Positions 46,938 through 56,333 of a stretch of DNA of 64,000 nucleotides are shown here, in pieces. The notes under the pieces are model-generated. The model was not told where the DNA came from, searched no databases, and worked only from the letters and a program-made list of their open reading frames with translations. Source of the stretch: JAAYJM01 sp964498585 (lineage in GTDB: Bacteria; Bacteroidota; Ignavibacteria; Kapaibacteriales; UBA2268); the NCBI GenBank assembly GCA_964498585.1, contig CAZCHH010000005.1:31131-95130 (forward strand), in the 5' to 3' direction. Position 1 is the stretch's first letter. Every line of letters starts with the position of its first letter. The translations under genes and the position numbers were made by a program.

Positions 46938-47660
46938 ATGCAAGTAAAATTATTTTTTATAAGAAAAACTAAAGGTATATTTTTAAAATTAAACCTTCAT
47001 TCTTTATTTGGTTTTCTAAATGGTTTTTTATTAAATTTAGTATATTTATCTAAATTTTCAAAATGGAGAAAACAAATTAAAAAGACAAAATTCGATGATT
47101 TTTATACTTTTAAATTCGGCTCAAACAAAAGATTTGATGTGTATAAAAGTGTTTTTGATAGTGAAAATTTAGTTGGTCCAATTAATTATTTGGAATTCGG
47201 TGTTGCTTACGGCAAAACTTTTAAATGGTGGACTGATAATAATAAAGACAGCGCTACAAAATTTTATGGCTTTGATACATTTGAAGGTCTTCCTGAAGAC
47301 TGGCATTTATATAAAAAAGGAGATATGTCGCCCGGTGGTATTTTTCCAGATATTAAAGATTCAAGAGTAGAATTTATAAAAGGTCTTTTTCAGGATACTT
47401 TACCTGAATTCTTAAAAAACTTTAAAAATGATAAAAGAAATGTTATACATTTAGATGCTGATTTATACACTTCTACTCTATACGTTTTAACCAGTATGGC
47501 TCAATTGTTAAAGAAAGGCGATATAATTATTTTTGATGAGTTCGGCGTACCTACTCACGAATTTAAAGCATTTACAGAATTTGTAAATTCCTTTTATATA
47601 GATTATGAAGTTATCGCAGCAGTTAATAACTATTTTCAAATTGCTGTAAAAATATTATAA
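46938..47660 (+). CDS. TylF/MycF-family class I methyltransferase
   Basis: 240 residues. A SAM-binding glycine motif is seen in LEFGVAYGKTFKWWTDNN. KFYGFDTFEGLPEDWHLYKK and GDMSPGGIFPD follow, then VIHLDADLYTSTLYVLTSMA and DIIIFDEFGVPTHEFKAF, the metal-binding pattern of TylF/MycF macrocin O-methyltransferases. These enzymes methylate sugar hydroxyls; here a polysaccharide or glycolipid is more likely than a macrolide. No neighbouring glycosyltransferase. Confidence 0.88.
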   Translation: MQVKLFFIRKTKGIFLKLNLHSLFGFLNGFLLNLVYLSKFSKWRKQIKKTKFDDFYTFKFGSNKRFDVYKSVFDSENLVGPINYLEFGVAYGKTFKWWTDNNKDSATKFYGFDTFEGLPEDWHLYKKGDMSPGGIFPDIKDSRVEFIKGLFQDTLPEFLKNFKNDKRNVIHLDADLYTSTLYVLTSMAQLLKKGDIIIFDEFGVPTHEFKAFTEFVNSFYIDYEVIAAVNNYFQIAVKIL

Positions 47661-47679
47661 TTTCTATTTACTTAATTTT

Positions 47680-47723
47680 AAAAAAGTGAAAAATTCAAGA
47701 GAACTGAATCTTTTCACTTTTTT
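47680..47723 (+). terminator. Intrinsic terminator after the TylF-like gene
   Basis: AAAAAAGTGAAAA, loop of about 16 nt, CTTTTCACTTTTTTT. Stem plus T-run 20 bp after the stop. Confidence 0.8.
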
Positions 47724-47867
47724 TATTTATTATCTTTTGCTTCTTTTCTTGTAATTTAATAATAAAATTGATATTTTGCAATTTAATTTTTATATTATTT
47801 TGTAATATAGGAATTGGGAATTGGGAATCGGGAATTAGGAAAGAGTTTGTAGATTTTTCTGAAGCAC

Positions 47868-48128
47868 AAGATAAAGGAAGACTTTTATTTAAATGGAAAT
47901 GACATCACTAAAAGTGTCATTCTGACGGATGTCAGAATCCATATAGGGAAAGCAAGTGAGCTTGCTCACTTGTATCATTTGGGCAAGCCCAAATGCATCC
48001 TTGTAATAGGTAATATAGAATAGCAACTGAATAAAAATACTATGGATTCTGACATCCGTCAGAATGACACTTGTTTTGTCATCTGCATTTAAATAAAGGT
48101 CTTTTTTATAAGGGGATTCAGAATGACA
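47868..48128. repeat. K element enclosing B element (copy B2)
   Basis: Left K arm at 47868-47905 (ATAAAGGAAGACTTTTATTT) and right K arm at 48077-48128 (ATTTAAATAAAGGTCTTTTT then GGGGATTCAGAATGAC). The complete B element occupies 47914-48070 between them. Confidence 0.75.
47914..48070. repeat. B element, copy B2 (157 bp, perfect 30-bp terminal inverted repeats)
   Basis: Begins GTGTCATTCTGACGGATGTC and ends in its exact complement; the match continues through AGAATCCATA, 30 bp in all. The interior has two palindromes, AAGTGAGCTTGCTCACTT and TTTGGGCAAGCCCAAA, then ATAGAATAGCAACTG. Copies: 50086-50240 (same orientation) and 53674-53825 (reverse). No ORF. Confidence 0.85.
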
Positions 48129-48229
48129 GGTTCTCTACTTCCCAAGTGCAACTTAGGAATGAAAAAAAATTGGATTTGAGTAGAAAATCTAAATAATTAA
48201 TAATTAACAATTAATAATTAACAATTAAA

Positions 48230-48973
48230 ATGTTGCCAATAATTGAAGTAAAAAATCTTACAGTTTCATACAACGGAAGAGTAATTTTGGATAATGTTAG
48301 TTTTGATATTTTTCCGGGTGAAATATTTGTTATTGTTGGTGGAAGTGGATGCGGAAAAAGTACTTTATTAAGGCAGCTAATAGGAATAGAACAGCCCTAC
48401 TCTGGTAGCATAATAATAGATGGAAAAGACTTAACCACTGCAAATCCCAAAGAACGCACAGAAATTATGAAAAAATATGGCGTTCTGTTTCAGTCAAGCG
48501 GGCTTATTGCTTCAATGTCAATTGCTGAAAACATAGCTCTTGTGCTTGAAACAATAAAAGATTTAGACAATGAAACAATTTACGACATAATAAAAATCAA
48601 ACTCAATTCAGTTGGATTAGATGGATTTCAGGATTTTTTACCAGCGGAAATAAGTGGTGGTATGAAAAAAAGGGCAGCACTTGCACGGGCAATGACACTT
48701 GACCCAAGAATACTTTGTTTCGATGAGCCATCTTCCGGTTTAGACCCTACGACCTCCGCAGCATTAGATAATCTGATTAAAGAAATCAATCGCTCATTTA
48801 AAACAACAATGATAGTTGTAACCCACGATTTAGCAAGTATTTTAAATATATCCGACAGAATAATAATGCTCGACAAATCTGTTCGGGGTATAATTGCAAC
48901 AGGCACTCCGGAAGAATTAAAGAATAACCGCTCCAACCAAATAGTTTATAATTTTTTCAATAGAATAGGATAA
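48230..48973 (+). CDS. mlaF: ABC transporter ATPase, MlaF-like
   Basis: 247 residues. Walker A VGGSGCGKSTLLRQL, Q-loop LFQSSGLIASMSIAENIA, signature EISGGMKKRAALARAM, Walker B ILCFDEPSSGLDPTT, H-loop IVVTHDLASI. The GVLFQSSGL and ISGGM-KRAA text is typical of MlaF/Ttg2A, the ATPase of phospholipid/MCE transport that keeps outer-membrane lipid asymmetry. The MCE-domain gene follows 4 bp later. The permease gene mlaE is not in this window. Confidence 0.9.
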   Translation: MLPIIEVKNLTVSYNGRVILDNVSFDIFPGEIFVIVGGSGCGKSTLLRQLIGIEQPYSGSIIIDGKDLTTANPKERTEIMKKYGVLFQSSGLIASMSIAENIALVLETIKDLDNETIYDIIKIKLNSVGLDGFQDFLPAEISGGMKKRAALARAMTLDPRILCFDEPSSGLDPTTSAALDNLIKEINRSFKTTMIVVTHDLASILNISDRIIMLDKSVRGIIATGTPEELKNNRSNQIVYNFFNRIG

Positions 48974-48977
48974 TCAA

Positions 48978-49955
48978 ATGAAAAAAATAAAAGCAAGCAG
49001 AAGTTCAAGTTCCTTTCTTGTAGGAATTTTTGTAATCATTGGTTCAATATTAATTATTTCAGTAATCATCTGGCTCGGTGCAAGCAGTTTTCTCGAAACA
49101 AATGTTCAGTATTTAACATATTTCGATGGCTCTGTAGAGGGCTTAGACCCCGGTTCTGCTGTAAAATATCTTGGCGTTCCAGTAGGAACTGTCGGAAAAA
49201 TTGAAGTAGCTTCTGACGGTCGGTTAATTCAGGTAACGATGCTAATCGGGAAAAAAATCGAAATATCAGATAGTTTGCGTGTTAAGGCAGAAATGGCTGG
49301 TATTGCTGGCGGAAAGTTCCTTCAACTCTACTTCCCTACCGATACAACAATTGCAAAAATGTATCCGGATATTTCCAATATAAAGCCCGATTTCCCTGTA
49401 ATACGCTCCTCCCCGTCCGGAATCCAGGAAATTGAGATAGCAGCACGCGAGATTATGAACAACATAATGAAATTTCAGTTCGATTCCGTTTCCAATAATA
49501 CTGTCAATTTCCTTGCTACTACTACTGACTTCTTTAAAAATAAGAAATTATATTCAATAATTAGTAATTTAGAAACAACTTCCAATGATTTAAAATTATT
49601 GATGAGCAACGCTAACAATACGAATTTTTGGGAAAATTTAAACAATACAAGCGAAGAATTATATAATACTTCAGTTGCCTTGAAAAATTTCTCTGATGAA
49701 TTAAATTCAAAAATAGATGATGTTGATATTGAAAAAACAATTGCAAATGCTTCTATGCGATACGATTCTGTTATGATAAATACAAATCAGGCGGTTAAAA
49801 ATATTTCTTATCGCTTTGAAAATGCCTTATTTAATCTCAACGATTTGATTACTGGCTTTAAATCAACAAACAAGCAGATGAAACGCACTCTGCAGGCATT
49901 CACAGATAATCCTTCCCAAATACTTCTGAGCAATCCACCGGAGGCGGAAAAGTAA
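48978..49955 (+). CDS. mlaD: MlaD-like MCE-domain protein
   Basis: 325 residues. One N-terminal transmembrane helix (FLVGIFVIIGSILIISVIIW) anchors it in the inner membrane. The MCE domain reads VQYLTYFDGSVEGLDPGSAV, YLGVPVGTVGKIEV and EMAGIAGGKFLQLYFP. The long C-terminal helical/coiled part (about 170-310) with Asn/Thr-rich heptads is typical of MlaD-like tubes in this phylum. It binds lipid and works with MlaF 4 bp upstream. Confidence 0.88.
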   Translation: MKKIKASRSSSSFLVGIFVIIGSILIISVIIWLGASSFLETNVQYLTYFDGSVEGLDPGSAVKYLGVPVGTVGKIEVASDGRLIQVTMLIGKKIEISDSLRVKAEMAGIAGGKFLQLYFPTDTTIAKMYPDISNIKPDFPVIRSSPSGIQEIEIAAREIMNNIMKFQFDSVSNNTVNFLATTTDFFKNKKLYSIISNLETTSNDLKLLMSNANNTNFWENLNNTSEELYNTSVALKNFSDELNSKIDDVDIEKTIANASMRYDSVMINTNQAVKNISYRFENALFNLNDLITGFKSTNKQMKRTLQAFTDNPSQILLSNPPEAEK

Positions 49956-50422
49956 ACAATAAATGGGAGTTGAAATTCAAATTCAGAACAACCGATGCCA
50001 CGTAGTTTGGTATTTCGCAATCTTGTCATTCCGAATCAACCTGATAAAGCAAATGCTTTATTATAATGGAGATGACATAATAAGAGTGTCATTCTGACGA
50101 ATGTCAGAATCCATCTTAAGAAAGCAAGTGAGCTTGCTCACTTGTCACATTTGGGCAAGCCCAAATGCTTCTTTGTAATATCTAATAAGAATAGCAACTG
50201 CACAATTATAAGATGGATTCTGGCATACGCCAGAATGACAAACTACGATGTCATTGGTAACGAATTGAGAAATTTCAAATGTAGTGATAAAAAGAATTTG
50301 TGAGATTTCTCGCTTCGCTTTGAAATGATATTAAAATCGGAATAATAAAAACACATTAGTATAAATTAGGGAAATTAAAACATTAATTCAAATAAATTTG
50401 TTGATTTTAAAATTTAAAATTT
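49956..50422. other. Intergenic spacer with K arm and B element
   Basis: K-left arm at 50025-50085 and B element at 50086-50240. After that, TTTGTGAGATTTCTCGCTTC GCTTTGAAATGAT (to about 50331) is the complement of the motif following 8065. No gene was seen. Confidence 0.6.
50025..50240. repeat. Composite: K-left arm plus B element (copy B3)
   Basis: K arm GTCATTCCGAATCAACCTGA ... AATGGAGATGACATAA. The B element starts GTGTCATTCTGACGAATGTC at 50086 and ends ATACGCCAGAATGACA at 50240. The interior matches B2 closely (AAGCAAGTGAGCTTGCTCAC, TTTGGGCAAGCCCAAATGC). Confidence 0.8.
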
Positions 50423-51763
50423 ATGAAAAAAAAATTCAGAATAATTAATAGAAAACAAAGAAGAAATTGTTTCATACTGCTATTATTAATAATTTTCAGT
50501 GCGATAAATGTAGAAAAAATATTTTCTCAGGATATATTAGACCTTGAAGAAGCCATTGCTATTGGTTTGAAAAATAATTACAATATCCAAATAAACAAAA
50601 ATGAAGCTAATGTATTAAGAGAAAACAATACTTATGGTAATGCTGGAATGTTGCCGAATATTAATCTAAATGCCGGAGCAGACTTTGCTTTTAGTAACAA
50701 TCATTTTGAATACTTGAATGATAGCACAGGCGACCAATCATCTGCCACTACCAAAAGCTTCAATCTTGGAATAGCTCTTAACTGGACTATATTCGATGGT
50801 TTCAAAATGTTTACAACCAAGCAAAAACTTGCAGAAATTGAAAAAGTAGGTGAAATTAATTATAAAATCCAGCTTCAGCAAAGCATTGCAGAAATTGTTG
50901 ATGCTTACTATGAAATCGTAAAACAAAAGCAATTGCTAAATACTTACAGGGAAATTAAAGAGCTTTCCAAAGAGCGAATGACTATTGGCGAAACAAGATT
51001 TAGAGCCGGACTATCTGCAAAAACAGAATTGCTTCAGGCACAGATTGATTTCAATACCCAATCTCAAAGCGAAATACAGCAGTTATATGTGATTTCTCAA
51101 GCTAAAAGAAAATTAAATCAAATTATCAATCAAGAAGTATCAAATAATTTTGAAGTAATTGATTCAATTTCATTTATTAGTATTGACAGCACTATTGCAG
51201 CGAATAAGATATATGAATCAAATCCTAAAATACAGGTTTTAAAAAAACAAATTGAAATTTCTAAACTGAATGTAAGTGAATACGAGTCAAATCATTTGCC
51301 TTATGTAAATCTCAATGCCGGCTATGGACTTAATATTTCTGAAAATTCAGTCGGTTTCACAAATCTTAGCAGAAGCATCGGTCCTAGCATTGGATTAAGT
51401 CTTTCTTTTCCTCTTTATGAAGGTGGAAATATTTCAAGACAAGCATCAATTTCAAAAATCAATCTTTATACAGCAGAACTTCAACTTGAAGCGGCAAAAA
51501 AGGAAGTTAAGATGCAATTCCTTGATTTATTTGCTCTTATAAGAACAAACCAGAAAATGTTGGAAATTGAAAATTCTACAAAAATTTCTGCTAAAGAAAA
51601 TCTTTTTCTTGCAATGGAAAGATTAAAACTTAGCCAAACAACTGCTATCGAAGTCCGCGATGCGCAACTATCTTATGAAAATTCCTTAACAAGACTTAGC
51701 ACAATAAATTATAATCTGAAATTAGCAGAAACGCATTTAAAATTGCTTATGGGAGAACTTTGA
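50423..51763 (+). CDS. TolC-family outer-membrane efflux protein
   Basis: 446 residues. A basic N-terminus plus hydrophobic stretch (CFILLLLIIFSAI) forms a signal peptide. The OEP duplication is seen: LDLEEAIAIGLKNNYNIQIN with FNLGIALNWTIFDGFKMFTT in the first half; ASISKINLYTAELQLEAAKK and GPSIGLSLSFPLYEGGNISR in the second. TolC trimers form the outer-membrane channel of type I or RND export. No inner-membrane pump or adaptor is next to it; the MlaFD genes upstream are separated by a repeat. Confidence 0.92.
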   Translation: MKKKFRIINRKQRRNCFILLLLIIFSAINVEKIFSQDILDLEEAIAIGLKNNYNIQINKNEANVLRENNTYGNAGMLPNINLNAGADFAFSNNHFEYLNDSTGDQSSATTKSFNLGIALNWTIFDGFKMFTTKQKLAEIEKVGEINYKIQLQQSIAEIVDAYYEIVKQKQLLNTYREIKELSKERMTIGETRFRAGLSAKTELLQAQIDFNTQSQSEIQQLYVISQAKRKLNQIINQEVSNNFEVIDSISFISIDSTIAANKIYESNPKIQVLKKQIEISKLNVSEYESNHLPYVNLNAGYGLNISENSVGFTNLSRSIGPSIGLSLSFPLYEGGNISRQASISKINLYTAELQLEAAKKEVKMQFLDLFALIRTNQKMLEIENSTKISAKENLFLAMERLKLSQTTAIEVRDAQLSYENSLTRLSTINYNLKLAETHLKLLMGEL

Positions 51764-52275
51764 TTTATTTTGAAAGAGTTTTTACAACAGAACTTGTTAT
51801 AACTAATTTAACAATTCATTGAAAAGTTGATTTAAACTGATTTTCATTGGTAGCGTAGCAAGAAATCTCACAAATCCTTATTTTGCATTTCATTTGAGAT
51901 TCCTCATTTGCTATCATAATAACAGTATAAAATATATTCATACGAAATAAATATTTCAAAAAAATTACACATTTCAAAAAAAATTGCTTTAGTTGAAAAA
52001 TTTTGTATATTTGCTAAGAATATTAAGTAGTGAAAAATGACTAAATTCAGAAAAAAATATTATTCACTAATTAATTTCAGCATTGGTTGCGGGATAGGTT
52101 TTTGATGGTTACTCAATGCTTTATCTCGATTCATAGTATTTGTGATTTTGTAAAATGAAGATGTTTCCTAAGTTTTATTAAAGCTAAAATTAAGAATAAG
52201 TTTTTAGCTTAATTAGTTGATAATTTCAAGATATTTAATAAGCAATATATTTATTAGTTTTAAAAAATCAAGACT
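51764..52275. other. Intergenic spacer
   Basis: A diverged inverted motif related to the 8066-8106 repeat (AAGAAATCTCACAAATCC ... TTTGAGATTCCTCATTTGCT) is at 51848-51915. Otherwise AT-rich with no gene seen. Confidence 0.5.
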
Positions 52276-52719
52276 ATGGAAATTAAAACTGAAATTGAAA
52301 TTTCAAAAAATCCTGAAGAAGTGTTTTTATGGATAAATAATCCAGATAAGGCAATACTATGGCAAAAAAATGTAAAAAATGGTGAAATCATTAAAGAAAC
52401 AGCTGAAAGAATTGGAACTACTTTTAAAGAAGTAATGGAAGAAGATGGGAAATGCCTCGTTATGTATGGTGAAATAATTGATTTTTTACCTAATCAATTG
52501 ATTTCATTTCATATAGAGAGTAAAATACATAATGTTTATCTTGTTTATTCTGTTATTGGTGAAAATAATAAATCAACTGTAACGGTAAATTCAAAAATCA
52601 AATGGAAATTTCCGATGAACTTAATCTGTCTTGTTATTGGACAGAAAATAAAATCAAAAATATTTAAACAAATTAAATCTGAATTAACAGAATTAAAGAT
52701 GCTTTGTGAAATAAAATGA
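52276..52719 (+). CDS. SRPBCC-family protein
   Basis: 147 residues. A single START/polyketide-cyclase-like fold: EIEISKNPEEVFLWINNPDK, then KEVMEEDGKCLVMYGEIIDF, and a long C-terminal helix (IGQKIKSKIFKQIKSELTEL). These bind hydrophobic ligands; the ligand is not predictable. No signal peptide. The aquaporin gene follows after 152 bp. Confidence 0.8.
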   Translation: MEIKTEIEISKNPEEVFLWINNPDKAILWQKNVKNGEIIKETAERIGTTFKEVMEEDGKCLVMYGEIIDFLPNQLISFHIESKIHNVYLVYSVIGENNKSTVTVNSKIKWKFPMNLICLVIGQKIKSKIFKQIKSELTELKMLCEIK

Positions 52720-52871
52720 TTAAATAATTAGATTTTAAAAGAAAATATCTGAAAAATAAAAATCAATGAATGATAATACAAAATATTAAACAGAATAAGT
52801 GGAGTCCAGAACCCACTTTCAAAAACGGGGCGAAATCCGAAAAGCCATACGAGTAGGAGAGCATAAAAATT

Positions 52872-53549
52872 ATGAAAAAAAGTTTAGCCGAATTTTTTGG
52901 AACCTTTTGGTTGGTTTTAGGTGGCTGTGGTAGTGCAGTGTTGGCAGCTGCTTTTCCAGATGTTGGAATTGGACTTGTAGGAGTTGCATTGGCATTTGGT
53001 CTAACCGTCCTTACCATTGCATATTCATTAGGACATATTTCAGGCGCTCATCTTAATCCCGCTGTTACAATAGGATTATGGGCTGGCGGCAGATTTAGTG
53101 CAAAAGAAATTCTGCCATATATTATCTCTCAGATTTTAGGTGGAATAGTTGCAGCAGCTGTTTTGTATATCATTGTTATTGGCAATGGAAGCGATATCGG
53201 AACATTTGCTGCTAATGGCTATGAGGAGCACTCACCCGGTAACTATAGTATGTTTGCAGCCATAGTATCAGAATTTGTAATGACTTTTATGTTTTTACTA
53301 ATTATTCTTGGTGCAACTGACGAAAAAGCACCGAAGGGCTTTGCAGGTATTGCAATAGGTCTTGCACTTACACTCATCCATTTAATCTCTATCCCTGTAA
53401 CTAACACTTCTGTTAATCCTGCAAGAAGTATTAGTCAGGCAGTTTTCGTTGGTGATTGGGCAATCGCCCAATTATGGCTCTTTATTGTTGTTCCGATTGC
53501 CGGAGCTATTTTAGCTGGTTTAGTTTATAAATTTCTAAGAACTGAATAG
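52872..53549 (+). CDS. aqpZ: Aquaporin Z-type water channel
   Basis: 225 residues. AGGAG (about 52855) precedes the ATG. MIP family: six predicted helices, two NPA boxes ([19 protein letters not shown] and [15 protein letters not shown]). The selectivity-filter Arg follows the second NPA, and [14 protein letters not shown] supplies the His typical of AqpZ rather than GlpF. Passive water channel in the inner membrane. N-terminus [20 protein letters not shown] is canonical. Confidence 0.95.
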   Translation: MKKSLAEFFGTFWLVLGGCGSAVLAAAFPDVGIGLVGVALAFGLTVLTIAYSLGHISGAHLNPAVTIGLWAGGRFSAKEILPYIISQILGGIVAAAVLYIIVIGNGSDIGTFAANGYEEHSPGNYSMFAAIVSEFVMTFMFLLIILGATDEKAPKGFAGIAIGLALTLIHLISIPVTNTSVNPARSISQAVFVGDWAIAQLWLFIVVPIAGAILAGLVYKFLRTE

Positions 53550-53984
53550 CAGCAGTGCATTAAATCGAGTTTGTGTTATACCAAACCGCTAACAATAATG
53601 GTCATTTAAACTGTCGTTCCGAATTCTCTGATAATGCAAATGTTTCATTTAAAAGGAAATGACATAAATTAATGCTGTAATTCTGACGAATGTCCGAATC
53701 CATCTTATATTGTTTTGTTGCAAACGATATTTGCTATTTTAACAATGCATTTGTGCTTGCCAAAATGTATCTTAAGCTTGTTCACTTGCTTTTCCAAGAT
53801 GGATTCGGGCATACGCCAGAATGAGGACTCAAGATGTCACTGGTAACGAAGTGAAAAATCTCAAACTCTTTGGTAACAATGATTTGTGAGATTCTTGGCT
53901 GCCATTCAGAATAGCATAATATATTCGACAAGAAATTACAAAAGGGTTGTAGTTCTAATTTTTTATTGAATTAGAGATCAGAAT
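53550..53984. other. Intergenic spacer with K arm and reversed B element
   Basis: K-left arm 53613-53670, then the B element 53674-53825 in reverse orientation, then another AAATCTCA/TTGTGAGATT motif (about 53848-53893). No gene was seen. Confidence 0.6.
53613..53825. repeat. Composite: K-left arm plus B element in reverse orientation (copy B4)
   Basis: Outer ends GTAATTCTGACGAATGTCCG and CGGGCATACGCCAGAAT. The inside reads TTTGCTATTTTAACAATGCA, TTTGTGCTTGCCAAAATG and CTTGTTCACTTGC, the reverse complement of the interior of B2 and B3 with several changes. Confidence 0.75.
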
Positions 53985-54668
53985 TTAACAATTATTAAAA
54001 GAGTTAAAATTATTTTTAAGAAAAGATTTATCCATCCAGTTTTTAGATAGAAAATAACTGTGAGTTTGTATTAAATAATAGAAAACAACTGTAAATAATA
54101 CTCCAAGAACAGAGCCGATATATACATCTATAAAAAAATGTTGAAGAAGGTATAACCGGGAAATTCCCACTCCTAAAGCCATAAAATAGAAAAGAATACC
54201 CAATGGTTTATATTTAACCATAAAAGATAGTAAAAGGAATAGAGAGAAAGCTGTGGCAGTGTGTCCTGAAGGTAAACTAAAATTTGAATAAACATCAACT
54301 CCGGGAACAAAATACAAATGCTGGTCTAAAAAATATAGCTTAGGTCGGGGCGTGTTAAATATATGTTTCAACACTTGAGCTGAACCACCACTTATCAAAA
54401 ATGAAAATAAACCAATTAAAAATATCCTTACCCGATGAACAATGAAAAAAATAAGAGCTACAGCATAAAAAATTCCATCACCGAGATATGTAAAGTATTT
54501 GAAAAATAAATCCAATACTGGATTGTGTAATTGATTAAGCCATAGCACCAAGTAGCCGTGAGATTGAAATACTATATGGAAAAAACCAATAGTTAGAGAA
54601 ACAAAATATAAAGAAAAGAAATATGGATTTAGTTGAAAAATCCTGTAGAAAATATTATCTTTTTTCAT
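53985..54668 (-). CDS. PAP2-family membrane phosphatase
   Basis: 227 residues, ATG 54668, about six membrane helices. The three PAP2 motifs are present: KHIFNTPRPK (KxxxxxxRP), SLPSGHTATAF (PSGH), and SRLYLLQHFFIDVYIG (SRxxxxxHxxxD). By family it removes phosphate from phosphatidate, undecaprenyl-PP or lipid A; which one is not clear. Its neighbour lpxH on the same strand 164 bp upstream hints at lipid A or envelope lipid metabolism. Confidence 0.9.
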   Translation of the reverse strand: MKKDNIFYRIFQLNPYFFSLYFVSLTIGFFHIVFQSHGYLVLWLNQLHNPVLDLFFKYFTYLGDGIFYAVALIFFIVHRVRIFLIGLFSFLISGGSAQVLKHIFNTPRPKLYFLDQHLYFVPGVDVYSNFSLPSGHTATAFSLFLLLSFMVKYKPLGILFYFMALGVGISRLYLLQHFFIDVYIGSVLGVLFTVVFYYLIQTHSYFLSKNWMDKSFLKNNFNSFNNC

Positions 54669-54832
54669 AGTGCATCAATGTTGATTAATTCTTTATCATT
54701 TAGTTTTACTTAATGTTACAATCTGTTATATTTATTTCCGAGCTTTTGTTATGCTTCAAGTATTTCAAAATAATTATTGAAAGCAATTTTTTCAACTATT
54801 AGAATTTTAAAAAAATCCTTTAAAACCATATT

Positions 54833-55564
54833 TTATTTATCAATAAACTGTTTTACATTATTAAGTTTAAATATAGTTCCATCGAAAGATGCGAAATGAG
54901 GATTATTAAACCAATCGCCAAGATTACAATAAATCCCATTATTATATTGAGTAAGTTTAAGCAAATGTCTGTGTCCCATAATCACAAAATCAAAGCCGTT
55001 ATCTATTTTTTCTTTTGCAAAATTCTCTAAACTGTCTTCAATTCCAAATCTCTTTTTATCACTATATTTTCTGCTTTCTTTCGATGAATGGGAAGCAAGA
55101 GCAATTGCCCAGTCCGGATGTAATTTTAAATATAGCCATAAAGAAAGTTTATGTCTGAAAATTTTTTTTATAAAATTATAAGAATAATCGTTTTTTATTT
55201 TTCCATCGCCATGAGAAATATAGAACTTTTTCCCATAAATTATACGCACTATATCATCATTATGCACATTTATATTTAATTCCTCTGAAAAAAAATTTTT
55301 ATGCCCGAAATCGTGATTACCCATCAAATAATCAATTTTTGTTCCAGAAGCCACCAAGTCGTGCAAGGCAGTTATTGTTCTGTAAAAATATTTGGGTATT
55401 ACGTAGTCATATTCAAACCAGTAATCGAACAAATCACCAACAATATAAAGATGTTCGCAATCGCTTTTTATTTTATTAATAAAAGTAAGAAAGAAATCTT
55501 CCCGCTGTTTATCTATTTCACGTTTATATATACCTAAATGAACATCTGATAAAAAGTATATCAT
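54833..55564 (-). CDS. lpxH: UDP-2,3-diacylglucosamine diphosphatase (LpxH-like)
   Basis: 243 residues, ATG 55564. Metallophosphoesterase motifs in order: FLSDVHLGIY, IVGDLFDYWFEYDYVIP, DYLMGNHDFGHKNF, KFYISHGDGKI and FVIMGHRHLLKL. The DLFDYWFE text is diagnostic of LpxH, which cleaves UDP-2,3-diacylglucosamine to lipid X in lipid A synthesis (EC 3.6.1.54). It also resembles the Bacteroidota paralogue class, so the assignment is strong but not absolute. Confidence 0.88.
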   Translation of the reverse strand: MIYFLSDVHLGIYKREIDKQREDFFLTFINKIKSDCEHLYIVGDLFDYWFEYDYVIPKYFYRTITALHDLVASGTKIDYLMGNHDFGHKNFFSEELNINVHNDDIVRIIYGKKFYISHGDGKIKNDYSYNFIKKIFRHKLSLWLYLKLHPDWAIALASHSSKESRKYSDKKRFGIEDSLENFAKEKIDNGFDFVIMGHRHLLKLTQYNNGIYCNLGDWFNNPHFASFDGTIFKLNNVKQFIDK

Positions 55565-55654
55565 CTCATAATTTTAATTTGTTTTTTAATGCAATTTACA
55601 AAGAAAATTGTATTTTTGAATAGTTTTTTTTGTTTAAAAAGATTTATAAACATA

Positions 55655-56332
55655 ATGCTAGAGAAACGAATTTTTGTTATTGGAGACATTCATGGCTGTT
55701 TCAATACGTTTAATTATCTGTTGAATAACATTCTTCAAATCAGTAAAGAAGACGATATTTATTTGCTTGGTGATTATATTGACCGGGGCCCGAGAATAAA
55801 GCAAACAGTTGATTTTATTTTGGAATTAATTGATGAAGGTTATAATATTTTTCCTATAAAAGGAAATCATGAAGAAATACTTCTTGAAGCATTAGACCCA
55901 AATGATAAATATGAATTATGGATAAATAATTATGCTTTTAAAACCTTAGACAGTTTTAATATTAAAAGTCCTTTTGAATTTGAAGAAAAGTATATAAATT
56001 TTTTTAAATCAATAAAATACTATTATGTTTTAGAAAAATTTATTTTAGTTCACGGGGGCTTAAATTTTAGAATTGATAATCCATATACTGATTTCAAAGC
56101 TATGGTTTGGGAAAGAAATTCTTATATCGATATGGAAAAAACTGGCGGGCGGCGGCTAATTACCGGACATACTCCTTCTACACTTAATGAAGTTATTAAC
56201 AGCTTAAGTTCTAATAGAATTTTACTTGACGGCGGTTGTGTTTATAATAAATTATATAAAAATTTGGGCTATCTTTGTGCATTAGAACTAAATACTTTTG
56301 AACTTTTTTATCAAAAAAACATCGAAGATTAA
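55655..56332 (+). CDS. Metallophosphoesterase / Ser-Thr protein phosphatase-like
   Basis: 225 residues from the ATG at 55655, preferred over an in-frame upstream ATG at 55589 because the phosphatase motif FVIGDIHGC follows directly. LLGDYIDRGPRIKQTVDFIL, IKGNHEEILLEALD, LVHGGLNFR and RLITGHTPS are the PPP-family metal ligands. Could act on phosphoproteins or on dinucleoside polyphosphates (ApaH-like). smpB begins 2 bp after its stop, so the pair is an operon. Confidence 0.88.
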   Translation: MLEKRIFVIGDIHGCFNTFNYLLNNILQISKEDDIYLLGDYIDRGPRIKQTVDFILELIDEGYNIFPIKGNHEEILLEALDPNDKYELWINNYAFKTLDSFNIKSPFEFEEKYINFFKSIKYYYVLEKFILVHGGLNFRIDNPYTDFKAMVWERNSYIDMEKTGGRRLITGHTPSTLNEVINSLSSNRILLDGGCVYNKLYKNLGYLCALELNTFELFYQKNIED

Positions 56333-56333
56333 A

